The notes under the pieces are model-generated. The model had not been told where the DNA came from. It saw only the letters and a list, made by a program, of their open reading frames with translations, and searched no databases. Below are positions 27,271 through 36,844 of a DNA stretch of 64,000 nt, piece by piece. A program made the translations under genes and the position numbers. Source of the stretch: Planctomycetaceae bacterium (GTDB taxonomy: Bacteria > Planctomycetota > Planctomycetia > Pirellulales > Thermoguttaceae); contig JAAYAY010000057.1 in NCBI GenBank assembly GCA_012719125.1, forward strand, positions 60,777-124,776, read 5' to 3'. How positions within the stretch are numbered: position 1 is the stretch's first letter; the number at the start of each line of letters is the position of its first letter.

Positions 27271-30120
27271 ATGAGATCTCGATTGATTGTCGCCGTAGCC
27301 GCGTTGGTTGGAACGGGCCTGGTAGCGTGTCGTGCCGAAACCATGGCGTCGCCGCTGACCGCATTTCCAGAAAACGGTTCGACCCTGACCGTGCTGCAGG
27401 ACGGTGAGCCCTATCTCGAGATCGCCCTGATGGGTTGGGAGCCGGGCTGGAAGTACATGGGGCCGCGCGGCGAGATTGTCGAAGAAGGTAATGCAACCTT
27501 GTTAGCGAACAAGGCCAAGACGGCCGGCGGCGCCGAACTTTCGATCGACGTTCGCGTCAGCCGGACCGGCCCACGGCAACTGACGGTCCATTACGATACG
27601 AAGACGTCGAAGGACACCGAACTTCTCTACTTCATCGCGGCGCTGGAAATGGCCGGCGATGCGTTTCGCGACGGAAAGGTGGTGGCCGATCTTGCCGGCG
27701 GTGAGAAGAGAGAAGTCGCGTTTCCGCTCGACAAGAAGGGTTTGGGCGAGGGTGTCGTCGCCTTGGAGGTGATCGGTTCACAGGGCCGGACGACCCGCGT
27801 CGGCTTCTCCCGGCCGTGCAACATTCCCACCGACGGCGTGGCGCGGATCGTTCTTGCCGAGGGTCGGTTCAAGGCAAGCGAGCCGGCAAAGCTGACGATG
27901 ACGATTGATTTGCCGGACGACGTCAGCTATCTGGCCGGCCCCAGCCAGGTGCCCCAAGAGCCGGGGTTCGAGGACTGGTACACGTTCGCCCCGGACGACG
28001 ACCACGACGCCCCGTCGGAGATCTCTATGCAGGAGTGGCTGGAGAAGCCGGCGGGCAAGCACGGGCGGATCCTTCGCGACGGCGAAGAACTCGTCTACAA
28101 CGGCAAGCCGATCAAGCTCTGGGGAATCAACCTCTGCTACGACGACTGCGCCCCCGAGAAAGAACTGGCCGACAAGCGGGCGGCGTTCTACTCGAAGTAC
28201 GGCGTCAACTCCGTGCGGCTCCACAAGTACGCCGACGGTCCGGACTGGGCCGGGATCCAATCACCCGAGAGCTTCGTCGACCTCGATCCCGAGGGTCTGG
28301 ACCGGATGGACTACCAGATCGCCGCGTTCAGGAAACGGGGCGTCTACGTGAAGCTGTCGGCCCACTTCGGATCGCAGAAGCTTGGCCCGGCCGACAAGAA
28401 GTATGTGCCCTACCTGGAAGAATTCGGAGAATTCTCGGGCAGGACAAAACGGATCAATACGCCTCACAGTGCGGTCCACTACGCGCCCGAACTGCAGCAG
28501 GTGCAGATCCTGCAGACCCTCAATCTGCTCAAGCACAGGAATCCATACACGGGCCTGACCTATGCCGAAGATCCGGCCGTCGCGTTTCTCGAGATCATCA
28601 ACGAGCAGAGCATTCTGTTCTATTCGTCGATGGAACCCTTGAAGGCGAGCCCCACGCTGCGGAAACATGTGGCTCAGCGCTTCTGTCAGTGGTTGCGAGA
28701 GAAGTACGGGAACCACGAGAAGCTTTCGGCGGCATGGGGCGGCGAAAGGGCTTTTGACTGTTTTGGGGATGAGGGGTGTCCCGCTGTCGGCGAGCATCTC
28801 AACAAGAACAACATCCTGCCGCTGGGCAACCCGTGGTATTTCGATCCGGAGCAGATCAGTGGTTCGCAGGCATACCGGCGTCAGCGGTTGCTCGACACAA
28901 TGTGGTTCCTCTACGAGCTGCAAAACGAGTTCTACTCGCGCTACGTGAAGGCCGTGCGCGAGGCGGGTTACGAGGGCGAGATCGTGTCGTCGAACTGGCA
29001 GGCGGGGCGATCCTACAGCCACTTCCTCAATCTCCATTCCGACGCCCTGGTGGGCACCGTCGATCGGCACAATTACTTCGGCGGCGGCAAAGGGAACCGG
29101 ATCAACAACGCGACCATGCTGGCCGTGCCGGGATCGGGGACACTGAGCGCCGGCATGCAGCAGGTGGCCGACCGGCCCTTCATGCTCTCCGAATGGATCC
29201 ATGTGACGCCGAACGAGTGGGGCGTCGAAGGCCCGGCCGTGATCGGGGCCTATGGGATGGGACTGCAGGGCTGGGACGTCTCGTTCATGTTCCAGAACCG
29301 CGACTCGGGCAGCTTCAGCGAGCGAATCGGCCGCGATCAGTGGGACGTGACCGCTCCGCAGGTGTTGGGCGTGTTCCCGGCCGTGGCCCGGCAGGTCCTG
29401 CGGGGCGACGTTGAGGAAGGGGATTTGCGAGCACCCATGTACGTTCACGTGCCGTCGTTGGCCGAAGGAAAGCTGGGATTGGTCGACAAGGTCGCCCAGC
29501 AGTACGACGTGAAGACCTTCACCAGCGAGCAGGTTCCCGCGGCCTCGCTGGCGGTCGTGCGAGCGGCGGTGGAGTTCACCGGCGAATACCGCGACACGCC
29601 GACTTACGATCCGCAAGCCTACCTGAAGGACGGCTTCTACACCTCGGCGACAGGGCAGCTTCGCTGGAAGCCGGGCCGGTCGAAACTCGACGGGTACTTC
29701 ACCATGAACACCGACGCAACCAAGGCCGTCGTCGGCTTTGCCCAAGGCGAGACGTGCGATCTCGGTACGGTCGTCATTCGGCCGGAATGTCGATACGGAG
29801 CCATCTATGTGACCGCCAGGGACCTCGACCACAGCCTGGCGGATTGCGGCAAGATCCTCATCGTTGCCCTGGCGCGGGCGAGGAACACGGGCATGAAGGT
29901 GTTCGCCGAGAACCGCATCATCGACAAAGGCGAGAGCCCGGTCGTGATGGAGCCGGTGAAGGCCAAAATCCTCCTCCGCCGCGAAGGGACGCCGATCGTA
30001 CACGTGCTCGATCACAGTGGTCGCAAGACGGGCAGAACGTTGCCGATCGAACGAGGGGGCTTTGAAATCGACGGAGCGCGGGACAAGACGTGCTATTACC
30101 TTGTTTCCTACCAGAGATGA
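27271..30120 (+). CDS. Large secreted clan-A-like glycoside hydrolase
   Basis: A 949-aa protein with a signal peptide (MRSRLIVAVAALVGTGLVACRA) starting at ATG 27271, GAGGAG eight bases upstream. The N-terminal ~260 residues are beta-rich. The catalytic barrel starts at KLWGINLCYDDCAPE and has NSVRLHKY, the acid/base Glu445 in EIINEQSILF, and the nucleophile Glu641 in FMLSEWIHVTPNEW, arranged as in clan GH-A enzymes. The final ~250 residues probably form beta-sandwich accessory domains. A beta-galactosidase or beta-mannosidase-like activity is possible; the family number is not assigned by eye. Confidence 0.82.
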   Translation: MRSRLIVAVAALVGTGLVACRAETMASPLTAFPENGSTLTVLQDGEPYLEIALMGWEPGWKYMGPRGEIVEEGNATLLANKAKTAGGAELSIDVRVSRTGPRQLTVHYDTKTSKDTELLYFIAALEMAGDAFRDGKVVADLAGGEKREVAFPLDKKGLGEGVVALEVIGSQGRTTRVGFSRPCNIPTDGVARIVLAEGRFKASEPAKLTMTIDLPDDVSYLAGPSQVPQEPGFEDWYTFAPDDDHDAPSEISMQEWLEKPAGKHGRILRDGEELVYNGKPIKLWGINLCYDDCAPEKELADKRAAFYSKYGVNSVRLHKYADGPDWAGIQSPESFVDLDPEGLDRMDYQIAAFRKRGVYVKLSAHFGSQKLGPADKKYVPYLEEFGEFSGRTKRINTPHSAVHYAPELQQVQILQTLNLLKHRNPYTGLTYAEDPAVAFLEIINEQSILFYSSMEPLKASPTLRKHVAQRFCQWLREKYGNHEKLSAAWGGERAFDCFGDEGCPAVGEHLNKNNILPLGNPWYFDPEQISGSQAYRRQRLLDTMWFLYELQNEFYSRYVKAVREAGYEGEIVSSNWQAGRSYSHFLNLHSDALVGTVDRHNYFGGGKGNRINNATMLAVPGSGTLSAGMQQVADRPFMLSEWIHVTPNEWGVEGPAVIGAYGMGLQGWDVSFMFQNRDSGSFSERIGRDQWDVTAPQVLGVFPAVARQVLRGDVEEGDLRAPMYVHVPSLAEGKLGLVDKVAQQYDVKTFTSEQVPAASLAVVRAAVEFTGEYRDTPTYDPQAYLKDGFYTSATGQLRWKPGRSKLDGYFTMNTDATKAVVGFAQGETCDLGTVVIRPECRYGAIYVTARDLDHSLADCGKILIVALARARNTGMKVFAENRIIDKGESPVVMEPVKAKILLRREGTPIVHVLDHSGRKTGRTLPIERGGFEIDGARDKTCYYLVSYQR

Positions 30121-30184
30121 GCCTGTCCTTGATCCCGAAACGAGACATTAACACATCTGATCTACAGGGGAGATCTCCACAACC

Positions 30185-30919
30185 ATGGCAACCACTTTTG
30201 CTGAGCTTGGCATTGCGTTTCCCCTTTTCGAGGCTCCTGTTGACGCTTCGGATTATGTCGGAACTGCAAACTGCTGCATTTGCCAAACGGACGGGGTTCA
30301 CTGTTTCCCGCTCGGTATCGGGACGGCAGTCATGATTCCCTGCTCCGTGTGTGGCGTAGTCAACGCTCTCGACATTGACTCCAAGGCGAGCATAAGATGC
30401 CGTGAGTGCGGCGAAACCATCACCTTTCCAGCAAGTGTTGTAGACAGGAAGGAGCCCAAAACCTGTTACCAATGCCTTCGCGCCGGCAAAGTAGCGCTCA
30501 CCAAGGATACGGAATTCGGAATGGTTTCGTGGGATCAGGCGTTCTCCGGCGTCACCAACGGCATACCAGGCTTGCAGCAAGACCAGTTCGAGTCGGTCAT
30601 GATCAACGCGGAGGAGGATTGGGTCGGTGTAAAACTTCCCCAAGATATCATGTTCGAGTTACTCCGAACGCCAAAATACCGCACATGGCAAGGCGAACGC
30701 TGGCTCTTCTGCTGCCGCTATCCGATGACCTATCTGGGCGAGTGGCATCACGATCAGTTCAATCAGCGTGCTTCGGATGGCAACGGTGAAAGTCTGTATT
30801 ATGCCGCCCTGGAGGATGTCCCTGACGACACGTGGGATTCATTGGGACACGCGGTCAACGCATATGTCTTCGAATGCAAGCAATGTGGCAGACTTCGTGC
30901 CCACTGGGATTTCGATTGA
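30185..30919 (+). CDS. CbrC-family (UPF0167) protein
   Basis: A 244-aa protein of the CbrC/UPF0167 family, known in Escherichia coli for colicin E2 tolerance but biochemically unclear. Multiple Cys pairs (CCICQTDGVHC, CSVCG, CRECG, CYQCL, CKQCG) suggest zinc binding. GIPGLQQDQFESVMINAEEDWVG and the CCRYPMTYLGEW segment match the family pattern. The coding sequence is visibly less GC-rich than the genes around it, which may mean recent acquisition. The start ATG 30185 has GGGGAG upstream. It converges on the PQQ propeller gene with 26 bases between. Confidence 0.8.
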   Translation: MATTFAELGIAFPLFEAPVDASDYVGTANCCICQTDGVHCFPLGIGTAVMIPCSVCGVVNALDIDSKASIRCRECGETITFPASVVDRKEPKTCYQCLRAGKVALTKDTEFGMVSWDQAFSGVTNGIPGLQQDQFESVMINAEEDWVGVKLPQDIMFELLRTPKYRTWQGERWLFCCRYPMTYLGEWHHDQFNQRASDGNGESLYYAALEDVPDDTWDSLGHAVNAYVFECKQCGRLRAHWDFD

Positions 30920-30945
30920 TGCCACAGCGTCCAGACCCCCGCTCG

Positions 30946-33615
30946 CTACCTGTTTGAACGATCTGCTGTGATCCACGGCAACCCCGCCGCCACCGCTTCC
31001 TCCCCATACACCTGCGAAACCTGCAACCCGCTGGCTTGCGACGTGTAGAACAGCCGGCCGTTCGAGACAACCGAGCCGACGCACTCGCGGCTGTCGATGG
31101 CGGGACCGGTGACCACCAGCCGGTTGCCGTCCGATAGGTCGATCATGTCCATGTTGGAGCCCAGCACATAGGGTTCCGAAAGGGTGAACCGCGTGCAGGC
31201 GTAGCCGAGATTGAAGCGGGAGAGGATCTTGCCCGTCTCCCGATCGAGCACGTGGCCGTCCTTGCCCGAAGCGTTGGTGAACAGGTAGCGGTCGCCGACG
31301 GTGATCACATTGACGGCCGAGGCGACGGGCTCCGACTGCCAGACGAGCGAACCGTCGCGCGCGTCGATGCACCAGACGTAGCGATCTTCCGTGAGCCGGT
31401 TGGGCTTGTTGTAGCCGCCCACGTAAAGGCGGCCGTCCTTGCCCGAGATCGTACAGCCGGCCGTTACGTGGTACTTGGTCGTCTGCCAGACGACCTCGCC
31501 CGTGGCCGGATCGAGGGCGCCCGTCAGCCCAGTGGCCGAGGGCTCCTCGCCGCGGCGGGGATCGTAGCCAAAGAACGTGGAGTAGTAGAGCGTGCCGTCC
31601 ATCAGGCACAGGCCGCAGTCGTTGCCGCCGCTGCCCACGTCGGAAAAGTCGCGGGTCCAGACTTCCTTGCCCGTTTCGAGGTCCCAGGCGCGAATGACGG
31701 GCCGGTTGTCCTTGGGGTAGTAGGGGTTGTTGTGGGTATAGATGAAGCTCATGACCTCTTCGCCGTCGGCCCTCGGTTGCGGATCGCCCTTCATCACATA
31801 GGCCTTCTCGGTGCCCTGCGGTGCATACTTGCCCGAGCCGAAGGCGTAAATGGCCAGGCCGTTATGCACGACGGGCGGCGCCTGGCGGCTCCAACTCGGC
31901 GAACCGGAGAACGGCGCCTCCCATTGAAGCTGGCCGGTGGCCGCATCGAGCGATCGGAGCAGGGATCGCTTGAGGCCCGCCTGCGGGATCAGCAAGCGTT
32001 CCTCGCGGTACAGCGGTGAGGTGAAGGACAAGTAAACGTCGGGGAAGTATCGCCGCCAGAGCAGACGTCCCGTTTCCTGCTCGATGGCAATGATCTGTCC
32101 CTCCGAGGTATGCGTGTACATCCGCCCGCCGCCGCAAACCGGCAAGTGCTTGAAGGTGCCTTCGTAGCGGCGAATCCACTTGATGCGCAGAGGCGGTGCG
32201 AGCCCCTGATCGTTGGCGTTGGTGCAGGCGGCATCGCCGTAGTTCGTAGGCCAGTCGAACTCGGCGGCCGTGCGGGAGCCGGTCAGCGGGTGGCGGATCT
32301 TCCAGATCTCCAGGTCCTTCGTCGGCAACGAGGCCTTGCCGCCGGGACCCAGGATGTACAGGTAGCCGTCTTCACAGCCGAAGGCGACGCGACCGTCGCA
32401 CACGCAGACCGGCGCAGAGATCGGTGCCCCGAAGGCCGTCGCGAACGACCACGGTTCCTTGTCGCCTGACAGGGGAACCACGTGGAGCCGGCCGTCGAGT
32501 CCGCCGTAGATGCCGTGTTCCTTCGTCAGGATCGGCGCAGAGATCGAGGGATAACCGCCCAGACTCTCGGGCTGGTCGCTGCCGGGTGTGTGGCGGCAGA
32601 ATTCGAGGCCCCGCTCCGGGCGGCAACGATAGACGTCGTTTCCCCGAACGCTCACCGAACAGAAACTGAGCAGGCCGGGCATGTTGATGGCAGTCTCGGT
32701 GCCGCGAACGAAGTCGGCTTCGACTTTGTCGCCCTTGAGCCGGAAGATCTCGACGCGGCCGGCGTTGTCGCGGCGATGCCATTGGCGGTAGATGGCGCCG
32801 TCTTCGCCCAGGCTCTGGCCGAACGTGGCCGGGTATTCCTTGCCCGCATAAGAAGGCACGATTCCCAGGGCCCGAAGTTCCGCCCGATCGCCCTGGTCCT
32901 TGAGCCATACGGTGCGCCCGCCCGCCGGCATAACGACAGTCTGTTCGTGGGCGGCGATGTTCATCGAGCAGCAGAACGAGTCCTGCCAGTTGACCCGGCC
33001 ATTCTTGTGGGCCAGCCAGGCGGCACCGTCCCAGCGGTCGCCCTCGAACTTCATCACCTCGCGCACGAAATCCCACTTCCACGAGACCGTGCCATTCGGC
33101 TCAAGAGCATAGACCTGAGAACCGAGCGTGGCAAAGTAGACCCGATTGCCGTCGACGACGGGCGCGCTGAAGATCGGCTCGCCGCAAGGGATCTCGCACA
33201 CGACCGATCCGTCGCGGGCGTTGAGCACGAAGTAGGAACCGGCCATGGTGCCGAAGTGAAGGAAACCATCGAGCAGCGCGGGCGAGGAGATGTTGTTGCA
33301 GTTCACCGGTCCACCCGGCGTCGGTGTTTTCCAAACCACGTTGCCGCTCCGGGCATCGATGCAGAAGGCAACACCGGAGGCGTCGACGACGTAGAGCCGG
33401 CCGTCGGCACAAACGGGTGCCGTGAGTACGGCGTCGGTAAGCGGCACCGCGGCGACGAGTCCCAGCGGGATCGACACGACTCGGTCAGGCACGTTGCCGG
33501 AGCGGTGAGCGTCGAATTTGAACTGGGGCCACGATTCGGCCGTGGCGGGGAAGTTGAAGGAGAAGAGGCACACCAGGGAAAGGAGACAAGCGTAGCATGA
33601 TTGAGCGGCGTGCAT
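30946..33615 (-). CDS. Secreted PQQ-like beta-propeller repeat protein
   Basis: An 889-aa exported protein with two or more eight-bladed PQQ-like propellers. The signal peptide (SCYACLLSLVCLFSFNFPATA) begins at ATG 33615, and the mature protein begins ESWPQFKFDAHRSGNVPD, a standard opening of these proteins. Repeated blades such as GRLYVVDASGVAFCIDARSG, GRLLWRRYFPD, GKEVWTRDFSD and GSLVWQSE alternate with tryptophan-docking motifs. Such proteins act as dehydrogenase-like enzymes or as scaffolds (BamB). No cytochrome c motif is visible. A dehydrogenase role is not proven. Confidence 0.88.
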   Translation of the reverse strand: MHAAQSCYACLLSLVCLFSFNFPATAESWPQFKFDAHRSGNVPDRVVSIPLGLVAAVPLTDAVLTAPVCADGRLYVVDASGVAFCIDARSGNVVWKTPTPGGPVNCNNISSPALLDGFLHFGTMAGSYFVLNARDGSVVCEIPCGEPIFSAPVVDGNRVYFATLGSQVYALEPNGTVSWKWDFVREVMKFEGDRWDGAAWLAHKNGRVNWQDSFCCSMNIAAHEQTVVMPAGGRTVWLKDQGDRAELRALGIVPSYAGKEYPATFGQSLGEDGAIYRQWHRRDNAGRVEIFRLKGDKVEADFVRGTETAINMPGLLSFCSVSVRGNDVYRCRPERGLEFCRHTPGSDQPESLGGYPSISAPILTKEHGIYGGLDGRLHVVPLSGDKEPWSFATAFGAPISAPVCVCDGRVAFGCEDGYLYILGPGGKASLPTKDLEIWKIRHPLTGSRTAAEFDWPTNYGDAACTNANDQGLAPPLRIKWIRRYEGTFKHLPVCGGGRMYTHTSEGQIIAIEQETGRLLWRRYFPDVYLSFTSPLYREERLLIPQAGLKRSLLRSLDAATGQLQWEAPFSGSPSWSRQAPPVVHNGLAIYAFGSGKYAPQGTEKAYVMKGDPQPRADGEEVMSFIYTHNNPYYPKDNRPVIRAWDLETGKEVWTRDFSDVGSGGNDCGLCLMDGTLYYSTFFGYDPRRGEEPSATGLTGALDPATGEVVWQTTKYHVTAGCTISGKDGRLYVGGYNKPNRLTEDRYVWCIDARDGSLVWQSEPVASAVNVITVGDRYLFTNASGKDGHVLDRETGKILSRFNLGYACTRFTLSEPYVLGSNMDMIDLSDGNRLVVTGPAIDSRECVGSVVSNGRLFYTSQASGLQVSQVYGEEAVAAGLPWITADRSNR

Positions 33616-33706
33616 GGTGCTGGCTCCTGCTAGGGCTGCATGGACTGGTTGGATGCGTGTTTGCGGCAGATTGGACGCAGCGTTGTGGGGCTGCGCTGTC
33701 CTCTTC

Positions 33707-34423
33707 TTACTCCACCACGTCGGCATTTAGGATCCGTCCCAAGATCGCGACAAAGCGGTCGTCGGCATAGTCAATCGTATGATCGGCCAACTCCACCTCG
33801 TGCTCTTTGTCGATGATCAGGATAACTCCGTGCGATTCGTCTATCCAGAAGCGTCCGTCGCTGACTGGATAATCGAAGGCAATTTCCACTTCGTTGTCCG
33901 CCCATTTCGTCGGTGTAATTCTCACACCCACTCCGTCCGGAAAACCTCCCCGCAATTGGCGGATCTCGATTTCTGATTTGGCACGCAGTGTCATATCAAC
34001 CAGGTCCCTGTGATACTCTGCCACTCCGACCTCTGCGGGGGCGTCCCAGCCCCACTCAATTCGCTGAAGGACACCGATCGCTGTCTGTTTCGTGCCGCCA
34101 GTCAGATTCACGAACAAGGCATGAATTGTGCAAAACGGTCCCCAAGGAAAAGACCACCAACCGAAAAGTAGGGATACAAGAGAACACGTGAGGGACGCCA
34201 GCAGCAGATTGCCACCTTGCTTTGTGGGTAACATATGGTCAGTCTTGAACGTGATGCAGACGACTCCGAGAGACACCACATACACGTATCGTCTGAAAAT
34301 CGTCTTCTCGTTGATCGGAGTCCCCTGGTACTCCGCCGTGCCGTCGAGAACGTGTTGTTTGTTGGCTGCCAGCCACTCACTGATCGGATCCGCAAGATTC
34401 GCGTTGTGAAGATGGAAGACCAC
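33707..34423 (-). CDS. Predicted membrane protein of unknown function
   Basis: A 238-aa protein starting at GTG (GAGG upstream). After ~45 soluble residues come two or three hydrophobic segments (YVYVVSLGVVCITF and LLLASLTCSLVSLLFGWWSF), with the phrase WSFPWGPFCTIHALFVNLTGG, a pattern I associate with many uncharacterised planctomycete membrane proteins. The C-terminal ~120 residues are soluble and Asp/Glu-rich. No enzyme motif is seen. Base composition is lower in GC than the surrounding genes, as in cbrC. It lies 91 bases upstream of the PQQ gene on the same strand. Confidence 0.7.
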   Translation of the reverse strand: MVFHLHNANLADPISEWLAANKQHVLDGTAEYQGTPINEKTIFRRYVYVVSLGVVCITFKTDHMLPTKQGGNLLLASLTCSLVSLLFGWWSFPWGPFCTIHALFVNLTGGTKQTAIGVLQRIEWGWDAPAEVGVAEYHRDLVDMTLRAKSEIEIRQLRGGFPDGVGVRITPTKWADNEVEIAFDYPVSDGRFWIDESHGVILIIDKEHEVELADHTIDYADDRFVAILGRILNADVVE

Positions 34424-34565
34424 CGCTCTTGGCCTCGATGCAATCGTATTCGGTATCGCTCCTCAGAACCACGGTGTTCTCGCTCTGCGCAGGAGCGGAA
34501 CGGATACAAGATAGAGCGGCAACCGGCGCCGAGTCAAGCACTCAGAAATCGATTCAAGCTGCCTT

Positions 34566-36833
34566 CTACTTCCGCCCCGCTGCTTCCACCTCGAATGGAA
34601 TTGCCGGCAGGTAGCCATACGAAGTCCGCCGCTCTTGGGGCTTGGGGTTCGTTTCAGTGGGAGCCGGCGTGTACTGGCGGAAGACCTCGAAGATCAAGTT
34701 GCCCTTCATGCCGGCCTTGGCCAATTCGGCGTCGGCAATGAGCACGACGGACACGCCCCCGTCGCCCGGAGAGATCTTCTCGATGCGAATACCGTTGGGC
34801 GGATCGCGCAGCTCGACAATGGTCTCGTCGGCTCGGTAGTTCTTGCCCGCCAGACGTGCGCCGACCGCCGTCGACTCGCCCAATTTCAGCTTGATGGGTT
34901 CCGGGGGAAACTGCAGAGGAATCGGTGGTGCCGGCTTCCCGCTGACGACCACGGTCCACTGCTCGGCAGTCACGAGCTGCGTCCAGAGAAAGGCCTGCAT
35001 CATATCCTCGGCCGGAACCACCGGGCGCGAAAACCTCCGCTGGCGGCGATTTCCGGGCGACAGGCCGTCCATCTCCAGGGTGACGTGTTCCGAGAGGGCC
35101 TCCGGCGGAACCGTCAGCGTCAGTTGCACCTTCTTCTCGCCGGCGGGCACCTTCGCGCCGATTAGCGAGAACCCCGCCGGGGGTTCGACCAACGACAATT
35201 CGATCTCGTCGTCGTATCCGCCTCGCCTTATGGCATGCACCGTGATCGGCACGTGCGCCCCCGGCCGGGCAATGATGCTCGACGGCACCACCCGCAGGTC
35301 GAAGTCGGCCACGGGACGCCGGATGTAGAGCCGGTAAATGAAATCCTCTCCACCCTTGCGCTGCGCGTCGGTCAGGTGCAGGCAGAACGGGCCCTTACCC
35401 AACAAGCCGGCCTTGAGCAGTGAATCGGCGTGGTGAGTGATCAGAGGCTGGGCCTCGTCCTTGTAGTCGTCGTTGAAGCCGATTTCCTTGCCGTCCGAAT
35501 CGATCAGCGTCAACGCCGAATCGAGGGGCGAACCGCCCCGTCGGGCAAACACTTCCGCCTCGAGTACTCCGTAACCGTCGAACTTGAACACATCCCGGTC
35601 GTCGGCTTTGCCGATGCGGCCGTTGATGATGCACGGCATGCTGATCTCCTGGGCCGTCTCCGGACCGTCGTTCGGTTCCTGGTCGAGGACTTCCGTGAGC
35701 ATGTCGATGCGCAAGGGAAAGCGAATATCCACCTTGTCGTTCTGCGGGATGGAATACCAGCGAATCGGCCGGTTGCGGTTGAAGCTGGCGTGGACGTTCA
35801 GTTGCGTTTCGGCCAGGTTCCAGCCCTGCAGTTCGACGGCGACGTCGGTGCCGGCGCGCCCGCCGAGGGGGAAGATGCCGGTGACGAACGGCAACTCGCC
35901 GAGGGTGACGCGGTAGACGAAATCTTCGCGCCCGCGGTAAATCGAATCACGGATCTCAAAGCTGTACTGGCCGTCTTCGGGAATCTCGTAGTAGATCACC
36001 GGATCCTGGCGATAATGGTAAGCGCCGGCATAGGTCAGTTGTTTTCCACTCGCGTCGTAGAGGGCCAGGACGGCCTGAAACCAGCCCGGCACGGCGTCGG
36101 CCAGGTAGGGCATGAGGTCCCGGGCGGCGGCATCAATCACCAGGCGAGTCCCCTTGCGGGCCGTGAAACCAAAGCGGTCCACGTCGCCGGGTATGATCTG
36201 CCCGTTGACCACCACGGGAAGCGTGGAGCCGACCACCGGATCGGGCTGATCGTCGTTGGGCTCAGTCTCGCGGCATTCTTCCCATTGGTTGACGAAGAAC
36301 CAGATGGGGTTGGAGATCCCGCCGGGCGTGATCACTCGCATCTCACGCTTTCCCATCGCCGCATCTTCGGCAAGCGTGATCTTCAGCGTCAGCTCTTCGC
36401 TGATCTGGCTGTTGGGCTGGCGCTTGGGGTCGGCGTCCCGCTGGCGGTAGATCTCCATTTCCTTGAGCTGTTCCGGGGTGACGCCGGCCGCCTCGGCCAG
36501 GGTTTCGAGCGGAATCGGCTTGGGTTTCCCTTCCGCCTCGAGTTTCTCCCGGGCCCCGTCGAGCATCAATCGAAGCCCCGTGTACTCCCCTTGAGTGAGC
36601 GGCCGCCAGTGCTTGACGACCTCGATTTGCGCACCGCCGCCGGAGAGGTACACATCTTCGGTCTCTTTGATGTACTGCCCGCCCACGGTGACCTCGAAGT
36701 AGGTGCCCCGTTGCCCACCCGTCGGATAGACATAGCCGATGTGCGGCGGCGTCTTGGTCTGGGCGAAGACGCCAGATGTGGCGGCGCAGAGGGCCGCTGC
36801 GGCAAGGAGTGCCGGCCGTGGGAACAGACTCAT
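34566..36833 (-). CDS. Secreted PPC-domain protein of the DUF1501/DUF1549 operon
   Basis: A 755-aa exported protein starting at ATG 36833 with signal peptide SLFPRPALLAAAALCAATSGVFA. It contains repeated bacterial pre-peptidase C-terminal (PPC)-like beta-sandwich domains: NGQIIPGDVDRFGFTARKG near 215-235 and GKADDRDVFKFDGYGVLEAE further on, each introduced by an EPND motif. A peptidase domain is absent. It starts 11 bases after the DUF1501 gene ends and forms the third gene of that operon; probably a cell-surface binding protein. An apparently longer frame to 38186 is only read-through of the neighbouring gene in another frame. Confidence 0.85.
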   Translation of the reverse strand: MSLFPRPALLAAAALCAATSGVFAQTKTPPHIGYVYPTGGQRGTYFEVTVGGQYIKETEDVYLSGGGAQIEVVKHWRPLTQGEYTGLRLMLDGAREKLEAEGKPKPIPLETLAEAAGVTPEQLKEMEIYRQRDADPKRQPNSQISEELTLKITLAEDAAMGKREMRVITPGGISNPIWFFVNQWEECRETEPNDDQPDPVVGSTLPVVVNGQIIPGDVDRFGFTARKGTRLVIDAAARDLMPYLADAVPGWFQAVLALYDASGKQLTYAGAYHYRQDPVIYYEIPEDGQYSFEIRDSIYRGREDFVYRVTLGELPFVTGIFPLGGRAGTDVAVELQGWNLAETQLNVHASFNRNRPIRWYSIPQNDKVDIRFPLRIDMLTEVLDQEPNDGPETAQEISMPCIINGRIGKADDRDVFKFDGYGVLEAEVFARRGGSPLDSALTLIDSDGKEIGFNDDYKDEAQPLITHHADSLLKAGLLGKGPFCLHLTDAQRKGGEDFIYRLYIRRPVADFDLRVVPSSIIARPGAHVPITVHAIRRGGYDDEIELSLVEPPAGFSLIGAKVPAGEKKVQLTLTVPPEALSEHVTLEMDGLSPGNRRQRRFSRPVVPAEDMMQAFLWTQLVTAEQWTVVVSGKPAPPIPLQFPPEPIKLKLGESTAVGARLAGKNYRADETIVELRDPPNGIRIEKISPGDGGVSVVLIADAELAKAGMKGNLIFEVFRQYTPAPTETNPKPQERRTSYGYLPAIPFEVEAAGRK

Positions 36834-36844
36834 GCTGCGCTCCG

